DNA of 64,000 nucleotides from Chlorophyllum brunneum. Taxonomy: Eukaryota; Basidiomycota; Agaricomycetes; Agaricales; Agaricaceae. The stretch is taken from contig OY756140.1 in the NCBI GenBank assembly GCA_963576785.1, positions 3,286,001 to 3,350,000 on the forward strand, read 5' to 3'. The notes beneath the pieces are model-generated. The model did no database searches and was not told the origin of the DNA. It saw only the letters and a list, made by a program, of their open reading frames with translations. Positions 37,648-48,363 of the stretch are shown here, piece after piece. The stretch's first letter is position 1; the number at the start of each line of letters is the position of its first letter. The position numbers and the translations under genes were made by a program.

Positions 37648-40549
37648 TCACAGAGGAATACTTAGGCTGGAACGCGCAGAATGAAAAGACTCAGAAAGCA
37701 TCGACTCAGTCTCTGCCTCCACATGTGAGCTGCCTTCGTCACACGTCTCATACTCCGTATCCCGAATCGAGGACTGGATACTACTCCGTCGCGACTCAAC
37801 ACCAACACCAACACTAACCTCCTCCTGGCCTGTCAACACGCCCACACCATCAATCGACTTCTGTAAACTTCTCTTGGGAGGCATGATAGTCGAAGTGCTA
37901 CTAGCCGTCTTGACACTCGTAGCGCTGACAGTGCTAGTGGTGCTGATAGAGGAAGAAGTAGAGGGTGGAACATAAAATGCACCGCGAGAGGAACTCTTTT
38001 TCCTCTTCTTCTGGCTAGAATTTCTCTGGAAGCGCGGTGGAAAGGAAATCGGAGCGTATGAAGAGGTTGAGAAACACAAAGTAGTAGGGGGGGCCGAAAT
38101 AGGGACAGTAACATCCATATCCTCGTCAGAGCTCGAGTACGAACCGTAATTCAGACGTACAGCAGAGGTCGAAGCACGAGCCTCGATGCCATACACAGGC
38201 ATAGAAGTGCGGAGTGAGCAACCAGGGAGTAAAGGCCTCAACGTAGGAGGGGCAACTTGTCTTTGCAATAATTTGGACGAGAAAGAAGGCGGCAGCGGGA
38301 ATTTAGCCAAAGTCGAAACTGAAGTTGAAGCAGACACTGTACGCATTGTTGGATGGGGAAGAGTGAGGATGGAATCGGCATACGTGCTATTATTGCTTGG
38401 GACGACTGGAGAAGGTGCGGTGAATGGGAGAATGTCCTTGTATGATGATGCTGAGGAAGTGGACGAAGTAGACACCGATGCACTGGATCTATACGAGCGA
38501 AGGCTTGCGGTTGATTTCGTGGCAGTGCGGTTCAAACTCGTCGTGCTCATATTGAGCCCAGCATAAGAATGAAGAGACGAAGTAGAGCCAGGTCCAATAG
38601 GAAGTTGTTTCTTGACTGATCTCACCGAAGCCGAGGTCGAAGCCAAGGCTCTCGCAGATGAAGTCGAAACGACCGAAGCACGACTCGTCTTCCTCTCCCT
38701 CTCTCGCTCACATTCCAGCTCTACCAATCTCTTCTGTTCCCGTTCATATTCCTCTGATAAACTTGTAGTCCAATCTGCAAAGCTTCGGCATTTCCTCGTC
38801 TTGGCATCAACAGGGACCTCCAAAGTGACCTTGGTGGCAGCAGCCGAGGTATCCACGAAAAGAGTAGACTTGGGTTTCCGGAGTAAGGGTAAAGAAAGCG
38901 TCCAGTCCTCGAAGCTTTCACCACCAGCCCCACTTGGCCGTGATGGCGGGTTTGGTCCAGGGCCAGACTCGATGCGACGCATCGTAGCTGTGGATCGAGT
39001 GCTGAGGTTGGAAACTGTGCGAGCCCGAGGCTGCTGTTGAACTTGGGGTGGGATATCGGATGGAGAAAGATGTTGCTTGGGCAACAAAGAAGGAACAGAT
39101 GATGGCGATGATTTAGCCCTTCCACGTACATTCTCCTTTGTTACCATGTCCAAAGCCTTGGGTAGCTCAAGAGGCCTGGAAGGGGCACCAAGGAATAAAG
39201 TCCATTCCTCGTCTGCTGCACTAGACCCCTCGTTTCCGGCCTTCTCCTGGGTGGGAGTCGTGGAGACCGGACTTTCCGAAGAACAGTTGGGAGGTGGACT
39301 CGGGAGCGGGCACGACGGAGGTGGTTTTGATGGTGGAAGTGATGTAGTAGACTTTTTCTTGAGAGCCGAAGAGCGTCTATTCTTCGGCGACTGGCCAACA
39401 CCACTATCATCTCCAGAAGCAGATGATGTTGGAGAATCATCAACAGCGGCGCACGCCAATAGGAAGCTATCACGGACCAAACTCCTTCTTACAATCTGCA
39501 CCTTGCCCTTTGCGAAAGGATCAATGTTCTGGTCTGGTTCATCGCTGCTGCCAATAGACCATCGTTGTGACATGGCGGTAGCAGACGCATAGGGGTGGAC
39601 ATCATGATGATGGCTGGAATGGGGGAAGACAGGAGTGACAGGAGATCTAGTGGACGTTGTGGAGTCGGAACACTCGGAAGGAGATGGTGAAGGGGGTGGG
39701 ATTATAGGGCGCTTCACAGCGGCGTCCGAGAGTGGGGGCGGTGTCGACACTGGTGTTCTGCGAGAGGTAAACCCTGCCGTGTCAGGGGCATATGACGCTG
39801 CGATTCCTCTCTCCAGCCGAGTAGCTAGCGGAAGATATGGCGCAAAGTCGCCAGCAGCAGGTGCATCAATCTGCAAAATGGACGTATTTGTTGAAACCGC
39901 GTCGTCATCATCGTAAGGATAGGTAGTACAGGAAGCACTACGGGCACGTCCTCCGAAAGTGGAATCCACTGGTGTGGCAGAAACAAAGGTAACCGTTGGA
40001 ATTGGCCGTGAGTCCTCTGCTTGGTAGTGAGGATCATCCTGGGTGCACGAGTGGGAGCGGAGTCGCCTTGTGGGGGATTTTACAAGAGCTGATGCCCGGC
40101 GCTTGATCCCAGCGAGGACCTGGCGCGCGCGGGGACGAGATGTAGGGGTGGTAGGAGGATGGATGGGCATACATGTGCGGGCAAGTTCAAGCTGGGACAT
40201 GGCATCAATGGGATGCATGGGAACGGGATGATGAAGCATCCTGTCGCTGTCGCTGTTTTGAAAGAAAGAAAAGAATGACTTGGGTGGGTTGGAGAGCGAC
40301 AAACGGGCTTCTGGCAACGGAACAATGAAGACAGAGTGAACAAAAGAACAAGCTAAAAGACTTGCCTTGGGGAGGGGCCCAGCCCTGACGATGGTGTTTC
40401 GGAACAGAAAAGGACAAGAAAGAACGACGAGAAGAGCCAAGCGGCAGGGCAGTCAACGGCTCAGGGTCAGCCCGCCCTCCGGCATCTTCTAGTGCTACAG
40501 ATACCAACTCGCCAAACTCGGCTAGCGTGAAAGGATGAGCGCTCGCCAT
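37648..40549 (-). CDS. Long Ser/Thr/Pro-rich protein of unknown function
   Basis: Two coding exons. Exon 1 starts MASAHPFTLAEFGELVSVAL at 40549. It ends at CAAG|GCAAGT, a GC donor, and the 3' site TTGCCAG near 40318 restores the frame (Q-EARLSLSNPPKSFFSFFQN). The long second exon runs to TGA at 37648 and gives a protein near 950 residues. It is dominated by Ser, Thr and Pro (TSSASSYKDILPF, SISTTSTVSATSVKTASST) with short basic patches (LAGIKRRASALVKSPTRRLR) and repeated motifs with a W (EEWTLFLGAPSRPLEL, FEDWTLSLPLLRKPKS, FADWTTSLSEEYEREQKR). A charged helix follows the third (LVELECEREREKTS-like). No catalytic domain is visible. The spaced DWTLSL/DWTTSL repeats may be binding modules. Function unknown. 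Confidence 0.7.
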
Positions 40550-41618
40550 TGTCAACGGTGTTCGCCCTGTCCTGATGGGGCTTTTCTCCTGCGAGTGGTG
40601 GGAAATGAGAGTGGGAGCTGGGTACGAGCTTAAACCTGGGCCAGGACGCAGTCCATAGCACTTTATGCGGGCGAGGCGCTGCTCAGGCTAGGAACCCGGA
40701 TTGCCAGTATGGGCGCCACGATGGTCCTACTGGCTCGCATCTGTAAAACATGAAAATACGCACACGTCAGCCATGTAAATGAAGCAGATTATCGCTCACC
40801 CCGCAGGGAAGCGACCCTGTCCCGCTCGGCAAGTGCAGGGATTCACATGCCTACGACGAATATGCAAATCCTAGTCAGCCTCATGTACCAGCCACAAATT
40901 CAGTCCACATCATGTGCAACTCCTCATGTTTTTTGTTCGCTTCTATCTTGTTTTCAAATACCATCGCTTCCGAAGCTTCTAAACAAGTTTAGCAAAGCTT
41001 CAAGGAAGAAATTTTCCAAGCCCGCACTCACACTATCAGTCCCCTGCGTCATTTACCCAAATGTAAGTTTCCCTCGAGGTCAGCCAAGATGCATCGATAT
41101 TCATCACACGTACGCGTATCTCGTTTCTCGTCTCCTGGCCACGGCTCTGGCAGCAACAACTCCGACATCTATCATCGATATATCCATCGACAAGACTGAT
41201 GGACACAATTCAGGCATCCCACTTTCCTTCTTTACTCAAATAACGCCCACACATGTAGAATCTAGATCAATCAACTGACAAATCCCACCCCGTCCCAGCC
41301 TCGTAAAGATCCTTGTGTCCTCACAATCTCTACAAAGAAGTCGACAACGCAGACGTCCAATGTCAAAAGTCATTGTCAGGTCACTCTGGAAGCCCTGACT
41401 ACTGTCTGCGCTCCTTCCCCACGTGATTGGAAATCTGGACGCGTCGATTGACCTACCACCGATTATCTGGCTCTAGCAGAAATTCGGCTCCTGTCCGCTT
41501 CCCTCTGTCCCAGTATGCAAAAAGTTGATTAAATATTGATGTTTTGCATAGACCTCTGATCCAAACAATGTCCATGCACCCCTGACCTTATGCTTAATGC
41601 AGTCAAACCTCTGACCCC
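40550..41618. other. Intergenic region with remnant of a VPS4/MIT copy
   Basis: Promoter side of the Ser-rich gene and 5' flank of the truncated VPS4 copy. At 41431-41451 the sequence matches the last 21 bp of that copy's CDS (42070-42090) with three mismatches, and 41484-41503 is identical to 42160-42179. This suggests that an older, mostly erased copy lay here in tandem. No open reading frame is supportable in it. Confidence 0.4.
41484..41503 (+). repeat. Direct repeat, left copy, flanking the truncated VPS4 copy
   Basis: 20 bp identical to 42160-42179 in the same orientation (core CGGCTCCTGTCCGCTTCCC). The pair brackets the MIT-only gene at 41619-42090. Confidence 0.75.
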
Positions 41619-42090
41619 ATGTCTACAGCAAAATACCTTGATACCAGTAGTCAAACCTCTGAACCAGTGTCTACAACAAATTATCTTGATGTTAGCAACC
41701 GGAACTGTTACCCCGGATATTCTAACAAATTTTGTGTAGCGTGCTGTAGAAATCGTGCAGAGAGCCATAGATGAGGACCTCAAGCAGAATTTTACCAAGG
41801 CCTACAAACTCTACAACAATGCACTTGACTACTTTACGCTAGCGCTCAAATGTAGGGCCACCGATTCAATCGCGCACCGAATTTGTGTTAATCTTGTATT
41901 CCCAGATGAGAAGAATGAGAAATCCAAGGTGCTGATACGGAACAAGGTCAACGAATGCCTCACGCGAGCCGAAACCATAAAAGAATACATATTTGATTCG
42001 TTCGAAAAGAGAGGGGGTGCTATCGATGTCAATGGTAGCGGAGGAGCTACGGGTCCAGGGCGGAAATTGAAATCCGGAAGCGTCAATTGA
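41619..42090 (+). CDS. Truncated VPS4 copy: single MIT domain, no ATPase
   Basis: Three exons: 41619-41690 (72 nt), 41740-41851 (112 nt) and 41906-42090, total 369 nt (122 residues plus TGA), in frame. Exon 1 is a tandem in-frame doubling of VPS4 exon 1: MSTAKYLD then VSTTNYLD, joined by TSSQTSEP. The MIT domain is close to that of VPS4 ([33 protein letters not shown]), and the VPS4 linker is recognisable ([14 protein letters not shown]). The frame then ends KSGSVN where VPS4 enters its next intron, so the AAA domain is absent. The intact frame, conserved splice sites and a retained promoter-proximal segment suggest it could be expressed. It could bind ESCRT-III MIM motifs without ATPase activity; inference. 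A young non-functional fragment is the alternative. Confidence 0.6.
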
Positions 42091-43105
42091 TATCCAACTG
42101 CGCACAGATCCGACTGATATCGGATTAGTATCTTCCGCCAGGCTACATATCCCAGAATCTCGGCTCCTGTCCGCTTCCCCCCCATTCCGCAAACAAATTA
42201 TATGAGAATTCAAAATTTCCAGTCCTCGAGATCAAATTTACTCATTTCACCCCTGTACGATCTCAACTGTGCCAATCAATCAAATCGGCGGCAACGGCAA
42301 GAGCCACGACACCCAAGCCTTCAACTACTAAATACCCTAAATCCCCCGACAACTCAAAAAGCGGGTGGGTAATCGGTCAAACCAAATGCTGTCCCTACTG
42401 CCGTCTGAATGGATAAGGCGGCGCGGCTGCGCTTCCGCTCACGAAGCTCCCCATCAAGACAAACGAAACTACGTAATATACATTAAGGGAGTAGGGGTGA
42501 AATACATACGCGGCTCAGGTATTAATTTCTGGGCCTGTTAAGGAGCTTGGCACCTGTCCGTTGGAATAGTACTCCACACGATTCAAAATCCTTTTTGCAA
42601 AACATCAGTCCCTGGCGAGATTGTGACTTGCTACAAATATCTCCCTCTGTATTGATACCCACCCGGAGTAGAAGGTCTGCACAGTTCCACCTCAACTTTT
42701 CATCTACCAAATCAAGGTGCTCCGACAGCCGTCCGTTTTGTACTAGTAATTCTCTCACCTCGACGCAAAAATCATACATCCTTTGCCTTTCCAATACATG
42801 TACATTCTTCCTCAACCGAGCCTGATCATATTTCCCTGATCATCCTTCCTTTCGGCAACATCAACCCTCACAAATTACACCCGTATCCGTATCCTATTTC
42901 TTCATATCAAAGATAACCTGTATTTTACGAGTATTGAGAAACGCTAAAAGCCCAGAACCCAAGGGTCTGATCGCATTAACTAGCTTCTGGTCCTCATGTA
43001 TCGGAGTATGCATACAAATCATCAGAACCCAAAGGCGCCAGAAGCACGAAGTAAATATTTCATTGGTCATATACACGGATCAACCATCAGCAATTCGGTC
43101 CCCTA
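42091..43105. other. Intergenic region
   Basis: Starts with the 3' flank of the VPS4 copy and the right direct repeat. A minus-strand open frame at 42522-42785 (YDFCVEVRELLVQNGRLSEH) is the only coding-like stretch; it has no splice support or recognised family, so I do not call a gene. Confidence 0.3.
42160..42179 (+). repeat. Direct repeat, right copy, flanking the truncated VPS4 copy
   Basis: 20 bp identical to 41484-41503. It lies 69 bp after the stop codon of the MIT-only gene. Confidence 0.75.
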
Positions 43106-44265
43106 CTACGCGAGTAAGCGAGTAGGCTTCCCTTCTAGATACCCTGCAATATTTTCCACAGTCTCCCCCCAAAAAGCCTATGCCTCTCAGCTCTATCTCG
43201 ATAACAGTGCCATAAATTTACACACCTTATAACTAATATCACTCACGTACGCATTATGCGGGCTAAGCGTTACCATGTTACCCAAGTTTCTCAATGGATG
43301 ATCCAGTGGTAGCGGTTCGACATCGTAAACATCTAAACCCGCACCTCGAATCCTACCCTCTTTCAAAACCTCGACCAACCCAGCCTCATCAACTAACGGA
43401 CCACGGGAGGTATTAATGAAATACGCTGAAGGTTTGAGAAGGCGCAAGTCGGAGGCCGAGATAATACCTTTAGTCGATGGGGAGAGAACAAGATGGATAG
43501 AGACAATATCAGATTCTCTGAGTAGCTGTTCCTTTGTCGGTGAGAACCCCACTCTCGCATTGTCTGCACGTTCTTGCGTGAGATTAGGAGACCAAGCTAT
43601 AACCTTCATATTAAACAGTTGTGCAATCTACCATTCCAAAACTCAAAATCAGTTTCCTCTTCTTCCTTTCAATAAAGCTCGAGGAGGCTAGTAGTGCATA
43701 CCTGGGCAATTCTGGTACCTAACCTACCAAGTCCAATTAAACCCAGTGTCTTCCCCCCTAATCCAGTTGGGACAACCCTCTGCCACTGAGGGCTCCCAAA
43801 CTTCACATTCTTATCTTCCTCAGCGACATGTCTCACAGTAGCAAGAATTATAGCCCAAATGTGTTCAACCGTCGAGTCTCCACCACTGCCTGACCCAGTA
43901 GCAGAAACAAGAATGCCTCTCGTCTTTGCATGACCCAAATCAATGCCACGGTTAATCCTGCCCGTAGTAGCAATGAACCTACACGTCAGCGAACAGCGAG
44001 CTTGATATAAGAGTACCATAGAGAAGGACAGAACCCACTTGAGGTTAGGTAACCTGTCCAACAAAGACGCAGGGAACTTGGTACGTTCACGCATCGCACA
44101 GATGATTTCGTAGTCATATAGTCTTTTCACTATCTCATCTTCGTTGTGTAATGTTTCTGGGAAAGAGTCGATAGTAACCCTGTCGATTATAGAAGACCAG
44201 TCCGCGTAGGTGAAGGCGACATTTTGATAGTCGTCGAGTATCGCTACCCGAATCTTGTTTGACAT
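43106..44265 (-). CDS. D-isomer-specific 2-hydroxyacid dehydrogenase
   Basis: NAD(P)-dependent oxidoreductase of the D-2-hydroxyacid dehydrogenase family (glyoxylate/hydroxypyruvate reductase or phosphoglycerate dehydrogenase-like). Start MSNKIRVAILDDYQNVAFTY at 44265. An intron follows LDRLPNLK, then FIATTGRINRGIDLGHAKTR. The dinucleotide fold reads KTLGLIGLGRLGTRIAQ (GxGxxG), with the next intron just after it. Catalytic residues are visible: Arg in FINTSRGPLVDEAGL, Glu in LDVYDVEPLPLDHPL and His in VTLSPHNAYVSD. A short last exon gives AFWGETVENIAGYLEGKP and RLLA, with TAG at 43106. Four or more exons and about 345 residues, usual for the family. The substrate cannot be decided from sequence. 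Confidence 0.88.
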
Positions 44266-45098
44266 GGGAGTAATGTGATGTGTGGTCGTGAGAGTATGTA
44301 CTGAGCTTCATGGTCCATGCGGGAGTTCTATGTACTGCATATAATTATCGCATGAGTTGGGTGAAATAATAGCTTGGGATGACGTTATCATGGTTGGATA
44401 TCTGATAAGCCACGTAACCGATGATAGCATACCGGAAACCGTTTACGTCCTTGCATAATGGTCCCCTCAACACTAAATGCTAAACGTTATAAACACTAGT
44501 TTATTCTAACATCAATGTTTTTATTTACTCCAGGTCCCCCTGTGCCCCCTTCGGTTAAATGACCGTCCAAAATCCCTGAAGAGTCCATCAGGAGTGCAGA
44601 CCGGCCTACTTCCTTCCCATGTCCAGCATTATCCTCATTTATTCTTGCATCCATCACGGCACACCTACCTCTTCTCCCCTCCAGAATCGCACTAGCTCCA
44701 ATAATAGTATTCCCCCCGTAACCATCATTGGCCAATGGTGAGCATCTGGCGTTCCTTTAGCGGCTGAAACGTAGCATCTCGAGGTCAGAAGGCATCTCAG
44801 GACCAGGTCCAAAAACGTACTCATTGGTAGGACTACGACCAAGTATACTCCTTTCGGGCTCTCTCATAATGAAGCTCAATGTTCGTAGTCTTCCCCCATA
44901 CTTTGGAAGGCTCACTAGCTAGCATTGAGTAATTCCTGAGACAACGATACGATCTGGATTAGGCAAGTAAGACTCCTCCGCTGTTTCTCGAACATCCTCT
45001 GATGAAGTTCAGAAGCGTTCTGAGGGTGTGCTCCACTGAATATAAATTCAAATGGACCAGCCCGAGCACCCCACTTCCCCTTCGCTCAACTCCGGAAA
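44266..45098. other. Divergent intergenic region
   Basis: Shared upstream region of the dehydrogenase (minus) and the small secreted protein (plus). A TATAAAT box sits at 45039-45045, about 55 bp before the secreted-protein ATG. No coding exon is supportable. Confidence 0.4.
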
Positions 45099-45386
45099 AT
45101 GCGTAACATCATCCCTCTTCTCGCTGTCGCATTCACCTTTGTACTAGGCCTTCCGGTCCCGTCCATTGGTGACTCCGACCTACTAGACCCAGTTGAAGAT
45201 ATCACAAAACTCATTGGAGGAGTGGTCGGCTTTGCTGCTCACTCGGGGGGAAACCTCGATGATCTGGTAAACCATGCGGCCGAGGACGTTGCAAGCAATT
45301 CTAATGGAGAATTGTTAGGTGGATTAGTAGGCGAGGAGGATCTCCTTGCTGAGTTCCTCCCTAAATCGTCTTTATTGGATGCGTAA
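45099..45386 (+). CDS. Small secreted protein
   Basis: Single exon of 95 residues. MRNIIPLLAVAFTFVLGLPV is a clear signal peptide (basic start, hydrophobic core, likely cleavage after VLG or GLPV). The mature chain is acidic and Leu/Gly-rich (DPVEDITKLIGGVVGFAAHS, NSNGELLGGLVGEEDLLAEF) and has no Cys. It shows no family signature. It resembles the Gly-rich secreted protein at 32.5 kb only in general style. TATAAAT 54-60 bp upstream supports a real promoter and this ATG. Confidence 0.65.
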   Translation: MRNIIPLLAVAFTFVLGLPVPSIGDSDLLDPVEDITKLIGGVVGFAAHSGGNLDDLVNHAAEDVASNSNGELLGGLVGEEDLLAEFLPKSSLLDA

Positions 45387-45526
45387 ACTCATCGGGGTGG
45401 AGGTAAGAGCATCATCGTTGATGTCAACTTATACTCATCACACTGTGATATGTATAGGGTTCGTATCATATTGACATGTCCCTTGTTATTTTGCTGCCAT
45501 ACAACAATCGGATGTACTGCCCCTTT

Positions 45527-46769
45527 TTAACTTGTACCAACCATTGCTTTCGTCGTTGATCTTTCAAAGACTTCCTCAAAGGCATGGTGCCTACCCAAGG
45601 TGCCTCGTCGGAATTCGATAATGAGTTTCTTCAGGGGACTTGACCCTCCAATTGACTGAGCACTGACACCGCAATCACCTTGCCTCGGAATACTCTTGAT
45701 GTCCACAGCATCTCCCGATGACAAATTTGATGACTTAAAAATCCGGCAACGACCAGAGCGCCAGTCTGGAAACCTTGGAATTAAATCAGTCTCTCTGAAT
45801 GAAATATAACCTGGCAAAAAATAAATTGTTACTTGGTGTAGGATGCTACCGCTCCCTTCCAAATCGTCTTCGGTATGGATCTCGATGTAGCGCAGGTAGT
45901 CCACCAACAACTATTTATTTTTATTTTATTTTCATAATTAGCTTCAATACAAGTACGGAAAAGGGTAAGGGACACACCGGACCACAGCAATTTATCATTG
46001 GAATACGACCCTGGCGTAGGCAATCTTTTCCGATGTGCCTGAACAGCTTTCCACAGGCGGTCGCTCATAGTGCGATCCGAAGTATAGAAATGTTGAACAC
46101 CAGGGAAGAATTTGACCAGCTGGGGTATAGCAACCTTGGTAACGAGGAATTTCACATTTGGATATATTTGACATCCAAAAGCCCTGGCAATACCTTCACC
46201 GATATACCAGACGGCGATAAGAATTGCAATGTATGCATATTCGGGAACATATGTAGAGCTCTGGCAAGTTCGGAAAACACAGTTTCTTGAGACAATATAT
46301 GCAAAAACACGGTCACTTCTCTGGCATCATTCTCTGAGCCCGGAGTATGGGCCTAAAAGCTATCTATGACTCACCGAACATAGTGCGCCAACGTCGGGTC
46401 TCTGATCGTCATAACCTCGAGTTGCCTCACAAATTCGGTCGCAAACTCCCTTGAATAGCTCAAGTCTTTACCACCGTATTTGACACCAAGTTCGATCTTC
46501 TGCCACATGATAGGTAGAATAATACTTCGAAGTCTTCTGCATGTTTGAGATAGAGCTTTGAGTGACTCTACACGTTCTAGGTATTGCGAAGGAACAGGGC
46601 CGGGATATGGGTCAGTGAAAAGGGACGGGGATGCAACGAAAATACGAGACGATGTTAAGGAGAAGCCTGGGGGGATTACTGGAAGTCCTTCCATATTTGC
46701 GCAGCCAGATTTGAGGAGTTCCTCGACTCGTAGCTTTTCAGTACGTCGAGAACGTGTATCGGGTGTCAT
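45527..46769 (-). pseudogene. F-box-like protein gene with apparent one-base frameshift
   Basis: The minus-strand pieces together resemble the large basidiomycete F-box/LRR-like family. The first is an F-box-like helix (LKALSQTCRRLRSIILPIMW). Next come TVFSELARALHMFPNMHTLQ, then ARAFGCQIYPNVKFLVTK in the next frame, then LVDYLRYIEIHTEDDLEG after an intron. The C-terminal block is ETDLIPRFPDWRSGRCR and LIIEFRRGTLGRHHAFEEV. Between HTLQ and the next piece the frame shifts. One missing base near 46224 (in a run reading CAATT on the minus strand) would explain it, and no intron can. This is a recent pseudogene or a sequencing/assembly error. The ATG at 46769 is the first in frame; exons further upstream may exist. 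SCF receptor function is inferred by family. Confidence 0.5.
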
Positions 46770-46838
46770 GTTGTTGTGCAACAACAGGGGCTCAGATTGA
46801 ATCCTATAGTACAAACAGTTCCAAATAGCTGGGGTCAC

Positions 46839-47319
46839 CTGGTTAAATCAGTCTGTATGTACCTATAAGAAGTGTATAAAATGTACATCTATACATCCAA
46901 GAAATGTATGAGCTCCAAGAAATTTCAGAACACCACACCCTACAACTCCGTTCGGAACGTCAGACTCTACCACCGCTGTCAGCCAGGGATAGCGTCAATG
47001 GAAAAAAGCCAGGCGACTATTTATAACGGGTCTACCAACAAAAAAAAAAAAAAGGACGGTCGTCAGTACATCAACGTTCAAACGTTCGCGGCGGAGATGA
47101 TAGGATGAACGAGACAAAAATAGTGTCTATCAGAATAGAACACTCACTTTAATTTAACAGCGAGACTCCTAAATGTCCAGCAAGAGGAGAGATAATATGG
47201 ACGTGTAACGGACGGGTAAGAGTTCAACGTTGAAGGGTGGAGTTTACGCGAAGATTTAATCAGCATTCCATTGAATACACCCAGATCGCTGGCTGGATCC
47301 GAGTTGTAAACATTGGGAC
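46839..47319. other. Intergenic region
   Basis: Spacer between two minus-strand genes with a 15-base A run at 47040-47054. No supportable coding exon. Confidence 0.4.
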
Positions 47320-48363
47320 TTACTTTAATATATTTGGTGATTGCAGACGAACACTAAGGGCCTGTTCGTTTGCTTGAGGACTAGTGAGAGGATGGTCCTC
47401 GTCTACTGAGAGTGTCGACGTTGTTGAGGCGCTACTGGTCGTACTCTCAAATGAACTCGCGCTGCTACCACTAGACTGTCGTGTATGTAAGCGGTTTGAC
47501 ACTGATGACGACAAGGAGTCTCCATGAAGTGGCGGTAACGAAGTCGAATCAAGTGGCGGTTGCGTTCTTGCTTGCATGTGCGTTGTGCTCTTGGAAGAGG
47601 CGGAGGAAAGCGTGGCCTCATCCGCCTCGCTGTCATCCGTAATGCTTGATTCCGAGCCTGAGGATGAGTGCTCTATTAAGTAGAATGAAGTTGTCAGTAC
47701 CCATCACAATCGTTGGTTGGTCAACAGAAGCCGCACTAGAAGGTTCACAGGGAACCCCTGGTGAGGTACAAGAACCACAAGCACAACGGTCTAACCCGAG
47801 TCCAGTAGGAGGAACAGTAACTCACGTAAATATATTAATCTATTATCATCCCAACATATGACAGCAGCGACTCTCAGCGGCGAGGATCCCAACTTCTTCT
47901 TCTTCCCACCCGAATGATATGCGAGCCCAGATCCCGAACAAGGGTTATGTGGACATGGATGCTGCGCACGTTCGTTGAGAACCTGGTTATGTGGATGGCG
48001 TGGTTTATGATAAGACCTCCTCAGGCGTGGAGGGTTTCCTGCCTTTGAAGGCGACTTTCTGCGAGCTTGTCGTTCATCAAGCACGTGGGGTGCGATTGCT
48101 TTCACAATATCCCGAGTAGAAGGTCTGAAACTCGTTATCTGAGGCGAAATAGTACGAATGGTGGGTGTGTAGCCAGGCAAGGAAGTGGATGGGGTGTTTA
48201 GAACCCAGGATGGTGTGGTTGACCTCGATGATGGTGGAACCCAAGATGAAGGTTTTCGAGAGCCGAATGCTACAGACGTAGAGGGCCCCGAAAATGCACA
48301 CGTTGAAGGCGTGGATGTGAAGAGTGAGTGAGCTGGAAATGGGGCTTTCATGGCTGTTGCCAT
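47320..48363 (-). CDS. Unknown Ser/Pro-rich protein
   Basis: Two exons. Exon 1 starts MATAMKAPFPAHSLFTSTPS at 48363 and is Ser/Pro/Thr-rich (RKPSSWVPPSSRSTTPSWV). A conserved-looking core follows (TSFRPSTRDIVKAIAPHVLD) with a basic segment (ERQARRKSPSKAGNPPRLRR). It reaches RVAAVICWDDNRLIYL at a GTGAGT donor near 47825. Exon 2 resumes at an AATAG acceptor near 47678 with HSSSGSESSITDDSEADEAT and ends VRLQSPNILK at 47320. The tail is almost entirely Ser/Thr and acidic residues (casein-kinase-like sites). No domain is recognised. I infer an intracellular regulatory or scaffold protein, weakly. Confidence 0.55.

Noticed and set aside
41529..41798. Minus-strand 89-codon ORF over the truncated VPS4 copy
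   Set aside because: Antisense shadow of the copied promoter and exons; no family resemblance.
42522..42815. 97-codon minus-strand ORF
   Set aside because: Coding-like composition but the nominal start is not ATG, and there is no splice support or homology I can name.
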